In this document: positions 39,279 through 48,189 of the stretch, in pieces
Numbering within the stretch: the first letter of the stretch is position 1
Layout of the letters: every line of letters begins with the position of its first letter
DNA from: Hylemonella gracilis
GTDB lineage: Bacteria > Pseudomonadota > Gammaproteobacteria > Burkholderiales > Burkholderiaceae_C
Assembly (NCBI RefSeq): GCF_004328645.1
Contig: NZ_CP031395.1
Span: 3,758,246-3,822,245, forward strand
DNA length: 64,000 bases
Direction: 5' to 3'
Program-made: the position numbers and the translations under genes
The notes under the pieces: generated by a model
Database searches by the model: none
Seen by the model: only the letters and a program-made list of their open reading frames with translations
What the model was told of the DNA's origin: nothing

Positions 39279-40898
39279 TCAAACGAGTCGCTTGGCGAAA
39301 TGCTGGTCATCCGGCGTTGCATGCCGATCTGTCACTTCATGATCCACCAGCGTTTCACGGACATGCAGCAGTTTTTTGTCCGTGCGTTCCTCAGCGCTGT
39401 CCACAGCGCCGTCCAAGGCTTCGATCAAGGTTGTGATCGTGCTGTCGTCACGAATGGTGTGTCGATCGTAGTTGCCTGACTTGAGATCCAACATGGCGCC
39501 GTTGCGTGCCCTGGCGTAACTGGCATCCAGGCGCTCATGCCGCGTCTGGACAATGGACGCATCCTTTTCGCGGCGATGAATCTGCATCTTGGTCTGTTGG
39601 CTGATGGCGTAGCTCACCTCGCCCTCTTCACTCAGAACCCCGCGGGCGTTGTTGCGCGTGAATTTGCCACTGAAGCTGGCTTCGAAGTCTGGCAGTCCTG
39701 TCAGCAGCGGCTGAATTTGGTCCGTCAAACCGTACCCCAGCAACGCCATGGCATCAGCGATGCCTGCCACGCCTTTCCCAGCTTGGGATTCGGCGATGCC
39801 GAGCATTTGCTCAAAGCCGCTCTTGAACATGTTCACCAGCGTTTCGTCGGCATGGCTGCGACTGGCGGCGGCGTCAATCTGCTGCAGGTATTGCGCGATA
39901 GCGGCCTGGCGCTGGGTCACGCTGCCCCGCAGCAGCGGGGCAGCGTCCAGGCGCATCTGCATCTCGCCCAGCGGGCCCTTGTACGCCAGTGTGTTTTTGT
40001 CTACCCCCAGACGGAGTGAGAAGGAATCGTACAGGGCCGTTTTTTGCGCGGCGGGGGTTTCGATGTCCAGACTCAAACTTGAAAATACGCTGCGGTCATA
40101 GTTCATCAGACCCGACAGATTCATCTCCGGCGCATCCGACCGACCCAAGCCCGCCAAGGCCTCATCCAGGCCACCAGCAAGCGCGGCCAAAGCCTTGCGC
40201 TCTGCATCACTCAGCGCCCCGGAACTGCTGACCGCGACCTGCACTCCCGGGATGCCGCCACCTGACTTGTTCACGGCAATCTGTAGATCCACGGTCTGAC
40301 CCGAGCGAGTCTTGACCTGGAAATGGGCCGTGGCCGCTCCAAGTCTCACGCTGCTGTACTGATCGTCCAGGGGCAGTCTGGGGTCCACGTTTGCCAGAAA
40401 CGTCTGGCGGTATTGCGGCGGCGTGGAAGTCAACGTCGCCAGGTGTGACAAGAGCGCACCGCCCAGGTCACGCCACTGGTTGACGAAATCACGCGGCTGG
40501 CTGCGCCCAAAATTGTGAGCCATCAGGTCACTGATGACGTCTCCCGGTGCCGAGGCCCACGCCTGTTCCGACTGCGTCGAGGCGCCCAGCACGCTGGCCT
40601 GGGCACTGGAGTCCGTCCACGCTGCGACGTTGAGGGCTTGCAGATGCTGGTACGTGTTGTCAGCGGGGACTTCCCCGCCCAGCGCCTGTTCACGCCGGAT
40701 GACCGATGGCATTGAAACCGCAAGCCCATGGGCAAGACCGCTGGCATTGACCCGGGGCACGACGGCACGACTGGCCTCGCTGCCCTGGCGCAGTCGCAGG
40801 GCCTCCGGATTGAGATGGATGCTGGTGCTCTGATTCGTCAGACCTGACGCGGAAACTGTGGTCACGGGGCCCGCCCCTCCTGGTTTGGTGTTGTCCAC
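39279..40898 (-). CDS. Unrecognised 539-residue protein
   Basis: A long open frame with consistent high-GC codon use but no family I recognise. The start is GTG at 40898 (MDNTKPGGAGPV); no good ribosome-binding site is visible. The N-terminal 90 residues are Ser/Thr/Ala-rich and lack a signal peptide or membrane helix; the middle holds DPRLPLDDQYSSVRLG and VKTRSGQTVDLQIAVNKSG; the C-terminal third is highly charged (HRREKDASIVQTRHERLDAS), with coiled-coil potential. It is monocistronic and convergent with the gamma-glutamyltransferase gene. The Ser/Thr-rich start and beta-rich middle would fit a secreted or surface-associated protein, but that is only a guess. Confidence 0.65.
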   Translation of the reverse strand: MDNTKPGGAGPVTTVSASGLTNQSTSIHLNPEALRLRQGSEASRAVVPRVNASGLAHGLAVSMPSVIRREQALGGEVPADNTYQHLQALNVAAWTDSSAQASVLGASTQSEQAWASAPGDVISDLMAHNFGRSQPRDFVNQWRDLGGALLSHLATLTSTPPQYRQTFLANVDPRLPLDDQYSSVRLGAATAHFQVKTRSGQTVDLQIAVNKSGGGIPGVQVAVSSSGALSDAERKALAALAGGLDEALAGLGRSDAPEMNLSGLMNYDRSVFSSLSLDIETPAAQKTALYDSFSLRLGVDKNTLAYKGPLGEMQMRLDAAPLLRGSVTQRQAAIAQYLQQIDAAASRSHADETLVNMFKSGFEQMLGIAESQAGKGVAGIADAMALLGYGLTDQIQPLLTGLPDFEASFSGKFTRNNARGVLSEEGEVSYAISQQTKMQIHRREKDASIVQTRHERLDASYARARNGAMLDLKSGNYDRHTIRDDSTITTLIEALDGAVDSAEERTDKKLLHVRETLVDHEVTDRHATPDDQHFAKRLV

Positions 40899-41031
40899 TG
40901 GAGGCTTTTAAGCCGTGCTTCGTTTATCGACAGAATCAACTGAACATTGAGCCCTGCGGCACAGCGGGTGCCGGCTGAAACCCAGGCACAATCAACGCGG
41001 CGCTTACCTGAAGCTCTCCTGAGGCCCCCGC

Positions 41032-41778
41032 TTGACCGACATTCCCATCCTCATCCTTGGAGCCGCCCTGGGCGGGCTCGTGCAAGGCATCTCGGGCTCC
41101 AACTTCGGCATGACTTCCACCGCGATCTGGGCCTGGTTTCTCGCGCCGCAACTGACCGCCGTGCTGTCCCTGTGCGGTTCGCTCACCGGACAGATTCAGG
41201 CCGCCTTCACCTTGCGACGCAGCTGGCAGTGGCGGCGCATCCTGCCTTTTCTGGCGGGTGGATTGGCGGGCATTCCTCTGGGCGTGATGTTGCTGCCGCA
41301 ACTGGACGTGGGCCTCTTCAAGACCGCGCTGGGTGGCCTGCTGGTGATCGCTTGCCCGGCCTTGCTCCTCGCCCCCAATCTGCCACGCATCCACCACGGC
41401 GGACGCATCGCGGACGGTCTGAGTGGGTTGGGGGGCGGCATTCTGGGCGGACTGGGCGGCTACACGGGCATCCTTCCCACGCTCTGGGGAACGCTGCGCG
41501 GATGGCCGAAGGACGAACTGCGCGCCCTGGTGCAGAACTTCAACCTCGGCATCCAGCTGGTCACGCTGGTCGCCTATCTGGCGCGCGGACTGATCACCCG
41601 CGCCACGCTGCCTTCGCTGGCCCTGCTCATCCCCGTGGTGCTGCTCAGTTCCTGGCTGGGCACGCGGCTCTACCTGGGCCTGAGCGAGGCACGCTTTCGG
41701 CAGATCGTGCTGCTCCTGCTCACGGTCTCGGGCGCAGCCCTGCTAGTGTCTGGGCTGACGCAGCTGCTCGCACGCTGA
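41032..41778 (+). CDS. TauE/SafE-family membrane transporter
   Basis: A 248-residue integral membrane protein with about seven to eight helices and the glycine-rich pseudo-repeats of TauE/SafE exporters (ILILGAALGGLVQGISGSNFG and LSGLGGGILGGLGGYTGI). The family exports sulfite, sulfoacetate or related anions; some members have other substrates. The start is TTG 41032 with weak context. It sits between the unknown 539-residue protein (divergent) and phhA (convergent), so the genomic context says nothing about its substrate. Confidence 0.85.
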   Translation: MTDIPILILGAALGGLVQGISGSNFGMTSTAIWAWFLAPQLTAVLSLCGSLTGQIQAAFTLRRSWQWRRILPFLAGGLAGIPLGVMLLPQLDVGLFKTALGGLLVIACPALLLAPNLPRIHHGGRIADGLSGLGGGILGGLGGYTGILPTLWGTLRGWPKDELRALVQNFNLGIQLVTLVAYLARGLITRATLPSLALLIPVVLLSSWLGTRLYLGLSEARFRQIVLLLLTVSGAALLVSGLTQLLAR

Positions 41779-41823
41779 AAGACCGAAACGTGGTCGCAAC
41801 CCGTGTTGCCCGGGGCCGAGTCC

Positions 41824-42711
41824 TCAGGGCGCACGCCTGGCGGCGTGGTAGCGACCCGTGCCCCGCGTGAGGACCTGATCTACAGCCAGAACCTCACCAG
41901 GCTCCAGCTCGGGCTCGGTCACGACCCGCGCGTACAAAGGCGCGAAGTCGATGTTGGCCAAGCCCAGCAATTCATCGAAGTCGGGGATGACAAAATAGCT
42001 TTCCTGGAAATCGTCGATGCGGTAGCGCGTGCGCATGACACGCGCCAGATCGAAACGCAGGCGATTGGGTGAGGCATCCTCGACGCTGAAACAGGTCTCC
42101 GTGTACGAAGACACGATGCCCGCGCCATAGATGCGCAGGCCGTTCGGCTGCTGCACCAGGCCGAATTCCACGGTGTACCAGTAGACGCGGGCCAGCTTGT
42201 CGAGCATGCCCAGGCTTTGGGCCCGCAGCCCCCCTTCGCCGTAAGCCTGGATGTAATCGGCGATGACCGGGTTCATCAGCATGGGCACATGGCCGAAGAC
42301 ATCGTGAAAGACATCCGGCTCTTCCAGGTAGTCCAGCTCATGCGGCTTGCGGATGAACTGGCCGGCGGGGAAACGCCGGTGCGCCAGATGTTCGAAGAAC
42401 ACCTCGTCGGGCACCAGGCCTGGCACCGCCACCACTTCCCAGCCGGTCTTGCGGCGCAGTACCTGGGACATCTGCTCGAAATCGGGAATGCGGTCCGCGC
42501 GGAAGGGCAGGTCTCGCAGGCCCCGGACGAACTCATCACAGGCGCGGCCAGGCAAGAGACGCGACTGCCGCTCGAACAGCGCGGCCCAGACCGCATGCTC
42601 CTGCGGTGTGTAGTGCTGCCAGCCTTGATCGATGGTCCAGTCGGGGCGTTCGGGCCTGTGTCCCAAACCTGCCGCCAGACCGTGCTTGCCGGATGCCGGA
42701 GCAGTTTGCAT
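41824..42711 (-). CDS. phhA: Phenylalanine 4-monooxygenase
   Basis: A 295-residue pterin-dependent, non-haem iron enzyme that hydroxylates phenylalanine to tyrosine. The iron ligands are seen in HDVFGHVPML (two His) and YWYTVEFGL (Glu), and SYTETCFSV lies downstream. The C-terminal regulatory domain of animal enzymes is absent, as in other bacteria. ATG 42711 (MQTAPASGKHG) was chosen; the open frame extends upstream through phhB. phhB lies 14 bp upstream in the same direction, so they form an operon that also recycles the pterin. Confidence 0.96.
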   Translation of the reverse strand: MQTAPASGKHGLAAGLGHRPERPDWTIDQGWQHYTPQEHAVWAALFERQSRLLPGRACDEFVRGLRDLPFRADRIPDFEQMSQVLRRKTGWEVVAVPGLVPDEVFFEHLAHRRFPAGQFIRKPHELDYLEEPDVFHDVFGHVPMLMNPVIADYIQAYGEGGLRAQSLGMLDKLARVYWYTVEFGLVQQPNGLRIYGAGIVSSYTETCFSVEDASPNRLRFDLARVMRTRYRIDDFQESYFVIPDFDELLGLANIDFAPLYARVVTEPELEPGEVLAVDQVLTRGTGRYHAARRAP

Positions 42712-42725
42712 GGCGTGGCTCCCGG

Positions 42726-43049
42726 CTAGTGGGCAGCGGACAACAAGGTCGCCGCGCAACGGTCCATGTAGCGGGCCATCTCGATGTCTTTCATCGACAG
42801 GCCCTGGACGTCGTGGGTGGTCATCACGACCGACACCCGGTTGTAGACATTGAACCACTCGGGATGGTGGTTGTGCTTCTCGGCCACCAGGGCCACCTGG
42901 GCCATGAAGCCGAAGGCTTGCGTGAAATCCGCGAAGCGGAACTCCCGGGCAATCAAGCCACCGCGCTCGGCGCGATGCGTCCACTCGGGCAAGGTGGCCA
43001 ATTCGGCGCGCAACGGCGCCTCGTCAAGTTTCACGGAATGGTCGGACAT
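42726..43049 (-). CDS. phhB: Pterin-4a-carbinolamine dehydratase
   Basis: A 107-residue PhhB/PCD-DCoH protein that dehydrates the pterin intermediate released by PhhA. The active-site motif KHNHHPEW is intact and VVMTTHDVQGLSMKDIEMARYMD closes the fold. ATG 43049 (MSDHSVKLDEAPL) was chosen; the frame continues upstream without sense. It is the first gene of the phhB-phhA pair, and a TGGAG-like site precedes it. No AsnC/Lrp or PhhR regulator is nearby. Confidence 0.95.
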   Translation of the reverse strand: MSDHSVKLDEAPLRAELATLPEWTHRAERGGLIAREFRFADFTQAFGFMAQVALVAEKHNHHPEWFNVYNRVSVVMTTHDVQGLSMKDIEMARYMDRCAATLLSAAH

Positions 43050-43345
43050 GCTGCAGGCTCCAGAAATCGAATGACCCAAACCGGCTGACACCGTGAAAAA
43101 GTGGCGCCAGCCCAGAAGAAAAAAGGTCAATTCGGCGGTGCGCAGGGCACGCCACGCACGCTGCGCGCGAGGTGTTCGCCGATGATGCTGAAAGCCTGCG
43201 TCATGGTTGCAGAGCGGGTCCGTCGTGGTGCTGCCCCAGGCGTATCGCAAGGGCTGGTGCATTATCAGCGCCGCGCGCCAAGACGCCGCCTTGGGTAAAC
43301 CCTGGACCGGCCTCGCCCGACATATGGCGCAGAGTCAACCCAAAG
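43050..43345. other. 296-bp gap without a gene
   Basis: No reading frame in this interval has family-like content, and no tRNA or terminator is evident. The part next to phhB contains A/T-rich patches (43100-43130) that may hold the phhBA promoter. A plus-strand frame crosses the gap into selD but only as the complement of real coding sequence. Confidence 0.5.
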
Positions 43346-44416
43346 TCAGCGCACGACCAGACGCCCCGCACCCTCGTCCGTCACACGACCGATTTCGGCA
43401 GCAGCGTCAAAGCCCTGCCGACGGAAGGTCTCCAGCACCTGGGGCACGGCCTCGGGCGCGCAACTCACCAGCAGGCCGCCGCTGGTCTGCGGATCGCTCA
43501 GCAAGGCCCGGTCCACGGCCGCGAAATCCGCAGGCAAGCTCACGGATGCACCATAGCCGGCCCAGTTGCGACCCGACGCACCGGTCACGAAACCTTGCGC
43601 GGCCAGATCACGCACGCCCGGCAGCAGAGGCACCTGGGACCAATCTATTTCCACGGTACGCCCGGCGCCGCGCGCCAGCTCCAGCCCATGGCCGGCGAGG
43701 CCAAAACCCGTCACATCGGTCAGGGCGTGCACGCCCTCGATCGCCGCCAGCTCGGGGCCGGGGGTGTTCAGGCGCGTGGTCGTGTCGATCATGCGCGCGT
43801 AGCCCGCCGCATCGAGCTGTTCCTTCTTGAGCGCGGCGGACAGAATGCCCACACCCAGGGGCTTGCCCAGGACCAAGCGATCCCCCGCCCGGGCATCCGC
43901 ATTGCGCTTGACACGGCCGGGGTGCACCAGGCCCAGGGCCACCAGTCCGTAAATCGGCTCCACCGAATCGATGGTGTGGCCGCCCGCGATCGGGATACCG
44001 GCCGCCTTGCAGACGGCCTGGCCACCGTCGAGGATGCGACCGATGGTCGCCGTGGACAGCACGTTGATGGGCATGCCCACCAGGGCCAGCGCGAGGATGG
44101 GCCGCCCGCCCATGGCGTAGACGTCGCTGATGGCGTTGGTCGCGGCGATGCGCCCGAAATCGAACGGGTCATCGACGATGGGCATGAAGAAATCGGTGGT
44201 GGCGATCAACGCCTGCTCATCGTTGAGCCAGTAGACCGCCGCGTCGTCGGCCGTCTCGATGCCCACCAGCAGCTCGGGCGGCACCGGCAGGCCACTGCTG
44301 CTTTTCAGGATGTCGGACAGCACGCCCGGCGCGATCTTGCAGCCGCAGCCGCCGCCGTGGGACAGGGAGGTCAGGCGGGGCTCGGCGCCCCGGGACAGGT
44401 CAGGGGTGGAAGTCAT
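43346..44416 (-). CDS. selD: Selenide, water dikinase
   Basis: A 356-residue SelD, which makes selenophosphate for selenocysteine and selenouridine synthesis. The N-terminal redox loop is HGGGCGCKIAP with Cys24 in the position that is Sec in some homologues, and Lys27 conserved; ATDFFMPIVDDPFDFGRIAATNAISDVYAMGG binds ATP and metal. It ends with SDPQTSGGLLVS. ATG 44416 (MTSTPDL) was chosen; three in-frame ATG codons lie upstream (44425, 44434, 44446). No selAB or selU gene is in the window. A DUF962 gene starts divergently about 70 bp away. Confidence 0.95.
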   Translation of the reverse strand: MTSTPDLSRGAEPRLTSLSHGGGCGCKIAPGVLSDILKSSSGLPVPPELLVGIETADDAAVYWLNDEQALIATTDFFMPIVDDPFDFGRIAATNAISDVYAMGGRPILALALVGMPINVLSTATIGRILDGGQAVCKAAGIPIAGGHTIDSVEPIYGLVALGLVHPGRVKRNADARAGDRLVLGKPLGVGILSAALKKEQLDAAGYARMIDTTTRLNTPGPELAAIEGVHALTDVTGFGLAGHGLELARGAGRTVEIDWSQVPLLPGVRDLAAQGFVTGASGRNWAGYGASVSLPADFAAVDRALLSDPQTSGGLLVSCAPEAVPQVLETFRRQGFDAAAEIGRVTDEGAGRLVVR

Positions 44417-44488
44417 GGCAGCCATGGCTATCATTGTGCCCTGCATAAGAGGTTTGCCCCCGGACCCATCCCACTTCAGGAGACCGCC

Positions 44489-44950
44489 ATGACCACGCTT
44501 GCCCAGGACAACCACGACGGCGCCACGCGCCGCGTCGATCAGTTGCTCGCCCACTATGGCGAAAGCCACCGCAACCCGGCCAACGAGCTGATCCACTACG
44601 CCGCCATTCCGCTCATCATGCTCAGCATCGTGGGCCTGATCTTCGCCATCCACCCGCTGGCGGCTTATGCCTTCATCGGGGCCAGCCTGATCTATTACAT
44701 CCGCCTGTCGCGCCTGTTCACCCTGGCCATGGCGGCCATCTCGGCCATCGGCCTGGTGCTGGTGCACCTGATGGGCGACTACCGCGTCGCCATCTGTGCC
44801 AGCATCTTCGTCGTGGCCTGGATCTTCCAGTTCATCGGCCATCGCATCGAAGGCAAGAAGCCCTCCTTCTTCGAGGACGTGCAATACCTCTGGGTTGGCC
44901 CGCTCTTCGTGCTCAGCCACCTGTTTCTCAAGCGCGGCCTGCGCTGGTAA
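44489..44950 (+). CDS. DUF962/Mpo1-like membrane protein
   Basis: A 153-residue protein with four hydrophobic helices. YGESHRNPANELIHYAAIPLIM and WIFQFIGHRIEGKKPSFFED are the two signature blocks of the DUF962/Mpo1 family, whose conserved His residues bind iron; yeast Mpo1 oxidises 2-hydroxy fatty acids. A clean AGGAG site lies 7 nt before ATG 44489. ureD follows after 9 bp in the same direction, although no functional link to urease is known. Confidence 0.88.
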   Translation: MTTLAQDNHDGATRRVDQLLAHYGESHRNPANELIHYAAIPLIMLSIVGLIFAIHPLAAYAFIGASLIYYIRLSRLFTLAMAAISAIGLVLVHLMGDYRVAICASIFVVAWIFQFIGHRIEGKKPSFFEDVQYLWVGPLFVLSHLFLKRGLRW

Positions 44951-44959
44951 GTTCCCTGC

Positions 44960-45850
44960 ATGAGCTGGCACGCCGCGCTGCGACTCGACTACACGCTTGA
45001 AAACAGCCGCAGCGTGGCGCGTTATCGCCACGACGGACCGCTGCGCATCCTGCAAAGCCTGTACCCCGAGGGTGACGCGATCTGCCACAACGTGCTGGTT
45101 CACCCGCCCGGCGGCCTGGTCGGCGGTGACACGCTGGACATCCAGCTCTCGGTCGCCGCAGGTGCGCACGGATTGGTCACCACCCCCGGCGCCACACGCT
45201 TCTACCGCAGCACCGGTGATGCCGCCGCCCAGCGAGTCCACGCCCGCGTCGACGACGGCGCGAGGCTGGAATGGCTACCGCTCGAAGCCCTGGCCTACCC
45301 GCAATGCCAAGCCGAGAACAAGGCCGTGTTCGACCTGGCCCCAGGCGCGGAACTGATCGGCTGGGACGTGACGGCACTGGGTCTGCCCGCCGCGGACCAG
45401 GCCTTCACCCAAGGCCGTTTCTCGCAGCACCTGGAAATCCAGAACCTGAACGGCTTGCACCATGAGGCGCGCACGCCGGTCTGGCTGGAACAAGGCCGCA
45501 TCGACGCGACCGATACACGCTTGATGGACGGACCGCTGGGCCTGGCGGGCCACCGCTGCCTGGGCACGCTGTTTTTTGCCTCGGGCACGGTCATCACACG
45601 GGTCCGGCGTGAGGCGACCTTGGACGCGGTGCGTGCCGCGTTGGAATCGCGCGTAACGTCCGGCGATGCGTCACCCGACACGCCTCCCCTCGTGGCCGGC
45701 GCGACCAGCCCCCATCCCCAAGTGCTGGCCGTGCGGGTGCTGAGCCCGCTGGTGGAGCCCGCGCTGAACCTGCTCAAGCGCCTGCGTGGCGTCTTGCGGC
45801 ACGAACTCTGGCAACTGGAAGCCACGTCGCCGAGGACTTGGGCACTTTAA
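44960..45850 (+). CDS. ureD: Urease accessory protein UreD, orphan
   Basis: A 296-residue UreD/UreH homologue, which with UreF and UreG loads nickel into urease. The HNVLVHPPGGLVGGDTLDI block near residue 43 and TTPGATRFYRS near residue 75 are diagnostic, and it ends in the usual RTWAL-like motif. It looks full length. Urease structural genes normally follow ureD directly; here the next gene is an esterase, and none of ureABCEFG occurs in the window, so this copy is separated from its operon. Confidence 0.93.
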   Translation: MSWHAALRLDYTLENSRSVARYRHDGPLRILQSLYPEGDAICHNVLVHPPGGLVGGDTLDIQLSVAAGAHGLVTTPGATRFYRSTGDAAAQRVHARVDDGARLEWLPLEALAYPQCQAENKAVFDLAPGAELIGWDVTALGLPAADQAFTQGRFSQHLEIQNLNGLHHEARTPVWLEQGRIDATDTRLMDGPLGLAGHRCLGTLFFASGTVITRVRREATLDAVRAALESRVTSGDASPDTPPLVAGATSPHPQVLAVRVLSPLVEPALNLLKRLRGVLRHELWQLEATSPRTWAL

Positions 45851-45914
45851 GAGACGCTTTCCAACGCACCCGCCGAAACGCAACGCCGAACCACGGCTCG
45901 ACACGAACCACACC

Positions 45915-46633
45915 ATGACCGAAGCCCTCATCCTCCAGGACCCCGCGCAAGGCGGTGGCACGAAAGCCGCGCAATTGATCCTGCTGCTGCACGGCGTGGG
46001 CAGCAACGCGCAGAGCATGGTCGGCTTGGGACAGGCCTATGCGCGTTCGTTTCCAAATGCCATGGTCGTGGCCTTGAACGCGCCCGAACCTTTCATGCCC
46101 GGCACGCAAGTCCAGCTCGCGGGCCATCAATGGTTCTCCATCCACGGGGTGACGGAAGACAACCGCCCCGCGCGCGTGACGCAAGCCCTGCCCGCCTTCG
46201 AGGCCCTGGTGCGTCACTGGCAGCAGCGCAGCGGCGTGGACGCGGCCGGCACGGCGCTGGTCGGATTCTCGCAAGGCGCCATCATGGCCCTGGCCGCGGC
46301 GATGCAGCCTGAGCCCGTGGCGGCCCGCACCATCGCCATCGCGGGGCGCTTCGCAGCGCTGCCTGAGGCGCCGCCTCACGAAAGCTGCACCATCCACCTG
46401 CTGCACGGCAAGAGCGATGCAGTGATGCCCTACCGCCATGCCATCGAAGGGCCCTGCGCCTCAAGGAATTCGGCGCCGACTTCACCGCCGACGTGCTGCC
46501 CTTCATCGGCCACGAACTGCACCCGGACCTGATCGAGCTGGCGGTGGAAAAGCTGGCTCAACACATCCCCGCTCGGCTGTGGTTGAAGCCTGGGGAGGGG
46601 GATGATGTGGGAGAAGGACAAAAGTCAGAATGA
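45915..46633 (+). CDS. Phospholipase/carboxylesterase (alpha/beta hydrolase), one frameshift
   Basis: A serine hydrolase of the LysoPLA/carboxylesterase family, about 239 residues when restored. ILLLHGVGSNAQ forms the oxyanion region, GFSQGA is the nucleophile elbow (GxSxG), HGKSDAVMPYRHA gives the acid residue, and the histidine is in IGHELHPD, which is in a different frame. The break is at about 46448-46450: GAAGG lacks one base before GCCCTGCGCCTC, and adding it gives EGALRLKEFGADFTADVLPFIGHELHPD to a stop at 46633. As written the catalytic histidine is lost. Confidence 0.85.
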
Positions 46634-46647
46634 CCTTGTTTTCCAGC

Positions 46648-47094
46648 TCAATGGGAATGTGACTTGGAAGTAGCGCCACCATTGAATTCATTCAATGCGA
46701 CGGCCAAGCAAACGATCCCCCAGAAAACCGGGTATTCATAGCCACCCGTGTTCCAAGTCCAACCGAAGCCTTTCACCATTTGAAGGGCGTATACGGCAAC
46801 CGCCAACGCTCCAGCAGCACCCAAGGCCGCAAAGCGTGTGCAGATCCCGAAAAGCAAGGCAAGCCCAGTTCCCACCTCAACCATCGCGGCCAAGATCACC
46901 CAGAACTCCGGTGGCGCAAAGCCCGCTTTGGCAAAAAAGCCAACCGTTCCAGGATTCAATGCACCAGCGGCAAATTTGCTTGCCGCATGAGGGAACATAA
47001 AAACACCACAAATGATGCGAAGAATGTTCCAAGGATTGGTCAGATTGAAGCTTGCAGCACGGATTAAAAAATCCTTCTTGGTGATTCCTAGCAT
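46648..47094 (-). CDS. DoxX-family membrane protein
   Basis: A 148-residue protein with four hydrophobic helices and the DoxX signature (LRIICGVFMFPHAASKFAAG and EFWVILAAMVEVGTGLALLFG). DoxX proteins take part in thiosulfate oxidation in archaea, while bacterial homologues are linked to thiol/redox stress. ATG 47094 (MLGITKKDFL) was chosen; the frame continues 8 codons upstream. The gene has clearly lower GC than its surroundings, which suggests recent acquisition. Confidence 0.85.
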   Translation of the reverse strand: MLGITKKDFLIRAASFNLTNPWNILRIICGVFMFPHAASKFAAGALNPGTVGFFAKAGFAPPEFWVILAAMVEVGTGLALLFGICTRFAALGAAGALAVAVYALQMVKGFGWTWNTGGYEYPVFWGIVCLAVALNEFNGGATSKSHSH

Positions 47095-47181
47095 GATGTT
47101 TTTCCTTTCGTAGATCACGTCTCATCCTATTCTTTGTAGAGGTCATGATTCGAGCAGGCCCAGTGACTCCATTGATTCAAA

Positions 47182-47443
47182 TCAATCAAAGAGTCCGTCC
47201 GTCATGAACGTGAACCTAGAAAAATCCAGTCGCTCACCATGCAAAGGATGAGATGGATCAAGGTTGGTAACGCCTTCTCGCAAAAAACGTCGCAACACGC
47301 TCTCTGCGATTGAGACAAGGGCATTGAACTTCTCTGAGACCGACACCTGACTTGCTCCATTCCGCCCATTTGAAGCAAGGATCGGTGACACCTTGGCCTT
47401 TGAAATATCGGGCCAGCTTGTCCAATGAGGCCGCCTGACCCAC
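47182..47443 (-). pseudogene. Possible degraded ORF in low-GC islet
   Basis: Two overlapping minus-strand frames (47258-47443, MGQAASLDKLARYFKGQGVT, and 47182-47391, ending HPLHGERLDFSRFTFMTDG) look like two halves of one protein joined by a frameshift near 47330-47350. I do not recognise the product. Base composition resembles the DoxX gene rather than the chromosome. Whether anything is made is unclear. Apart from this remnant, the gap between DoxX and YceI (about 440 bp) holds only the YceI terminator. Confidence 0.35.
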
Positions 47444-47484
47444 AGCTTTAAGCTGGCATGCTTCTGGATTCAGCGTGACGAGGC

Positions 47485-47521
47485 AAAAAAAAAGCCGGTC
47501 GGAAACCCGGCCGGCTTTTTT
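47485..47521 (-). terminator. Intrinsic terminator of the yceI operon
   Basis: AAAAAAGCCGG (47488-47498) pairs with CCGGCTTTTTT (47511-47521), with a further CGG/CCG extension inside. Read on the minus strand it is a GC-rich stem followed by nine T, 17 bp after the yceI stop. Confidence 0.9.
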
Positions 47522-47537
47522 GAGAAGGCGAACCCGC

Positions 47538-48116
47538 TTACTGCTTGATGGCTTCCACCTGCACCAGCAGCTTCACTTCCTTGGGAAAGCCCCAATTCAG
47601 GCCGAAGTCGATGCCGTAAGCGCTGCGGTCGATGATGGTCTCGAAATCGCCACCGCAGGCTTCACGCTTGAGCATGGGGTTCATGTAGCAGTTGAACTTG
47701 CTGGCCTTGAGCGTGACGGGTTGGGTCTTGCCCACCAGGGTCAGGGTGCCGGCGATCTCGCTGACCTTGTCGCCGTTGAAGCTGAATTTGTCGGCGGTGA
47801 ACTTGGCCGTCGGGAATTTTTCGGCGTTGAAGAAGTCCGGGCTTTGCAGGTGCTTGTCAAAGGCCGAGGTGCCGGTGCTGATGGAGGTCATGTCGATGGT
47901 GATCTCGACGCTGCCCTTCTTGGCGGCCTTGTCCAGCTTGACCGAACCGTCCTTCTTGTCGAAGCGGCCACGGTTGGTCGTGGTGCCCATGTGGTCGATC
48001 TCGAAGGTCACGAAGGTGTGGGTCGGGTCAATGCTGTAGGTAGCAGACTGGGCCTGGGCGGCGCCAGCGGCGGCCAGGGTCAGACCGACGAGAGTGGCGA
48101 CGGTGATCTTGCGCAT
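47538..48116 (-). CDS. YceI-family periplasmic protein
   Basis: A 192-residue YceI lipocalin-like protein. A signal peptide runs to AQAQSA; SATYSIDPTHTFVTFEIDHMGTT and GFPKEVKLLVQVEAIKQ are family signature ends. YceI proteins bind isoprenoid chains of quinones in a barrel. ATG 48116 has AGGAG 7 nt upstream. It is the last of three co-oriented genes with another YceI and a cytochrome b561, which fits quinone handling at the inner membrane. It ends at a strong terminator. Confidence 0.92.
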   Translation of the reverse strand: MRKITVATLVGLTLAAAGAAQAQSATYSIDPTHTFVTFEIDHMGTTTNRGRFDKKDGSVKLDKAAKKGSVEITIDMTSISTGTSAFDKHLQSPDFFNAEKFPTAKFTADKFSFNGDKVSEIAGTLTLVGKTQPVTLKASKFNCYMNPMLKREACGGDFETIIDRSAYGIDFGLNWGFPKEVKLLVQVEAIKQ

Positions 48117-48189
48117 GAGGGAACTCCTGTGAAACAGCAAGGGTTGAGAAAAAAAGAATCGAAACGGCAGATGCGGCGAAAAGCCGGTG

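Noticed and set aside
44410-44450. SelD as a selenoprotein with in-frame UGA.
   Set aside because: The redox position is a cysteine codon in GGCGCK and the frame has no internal stop.
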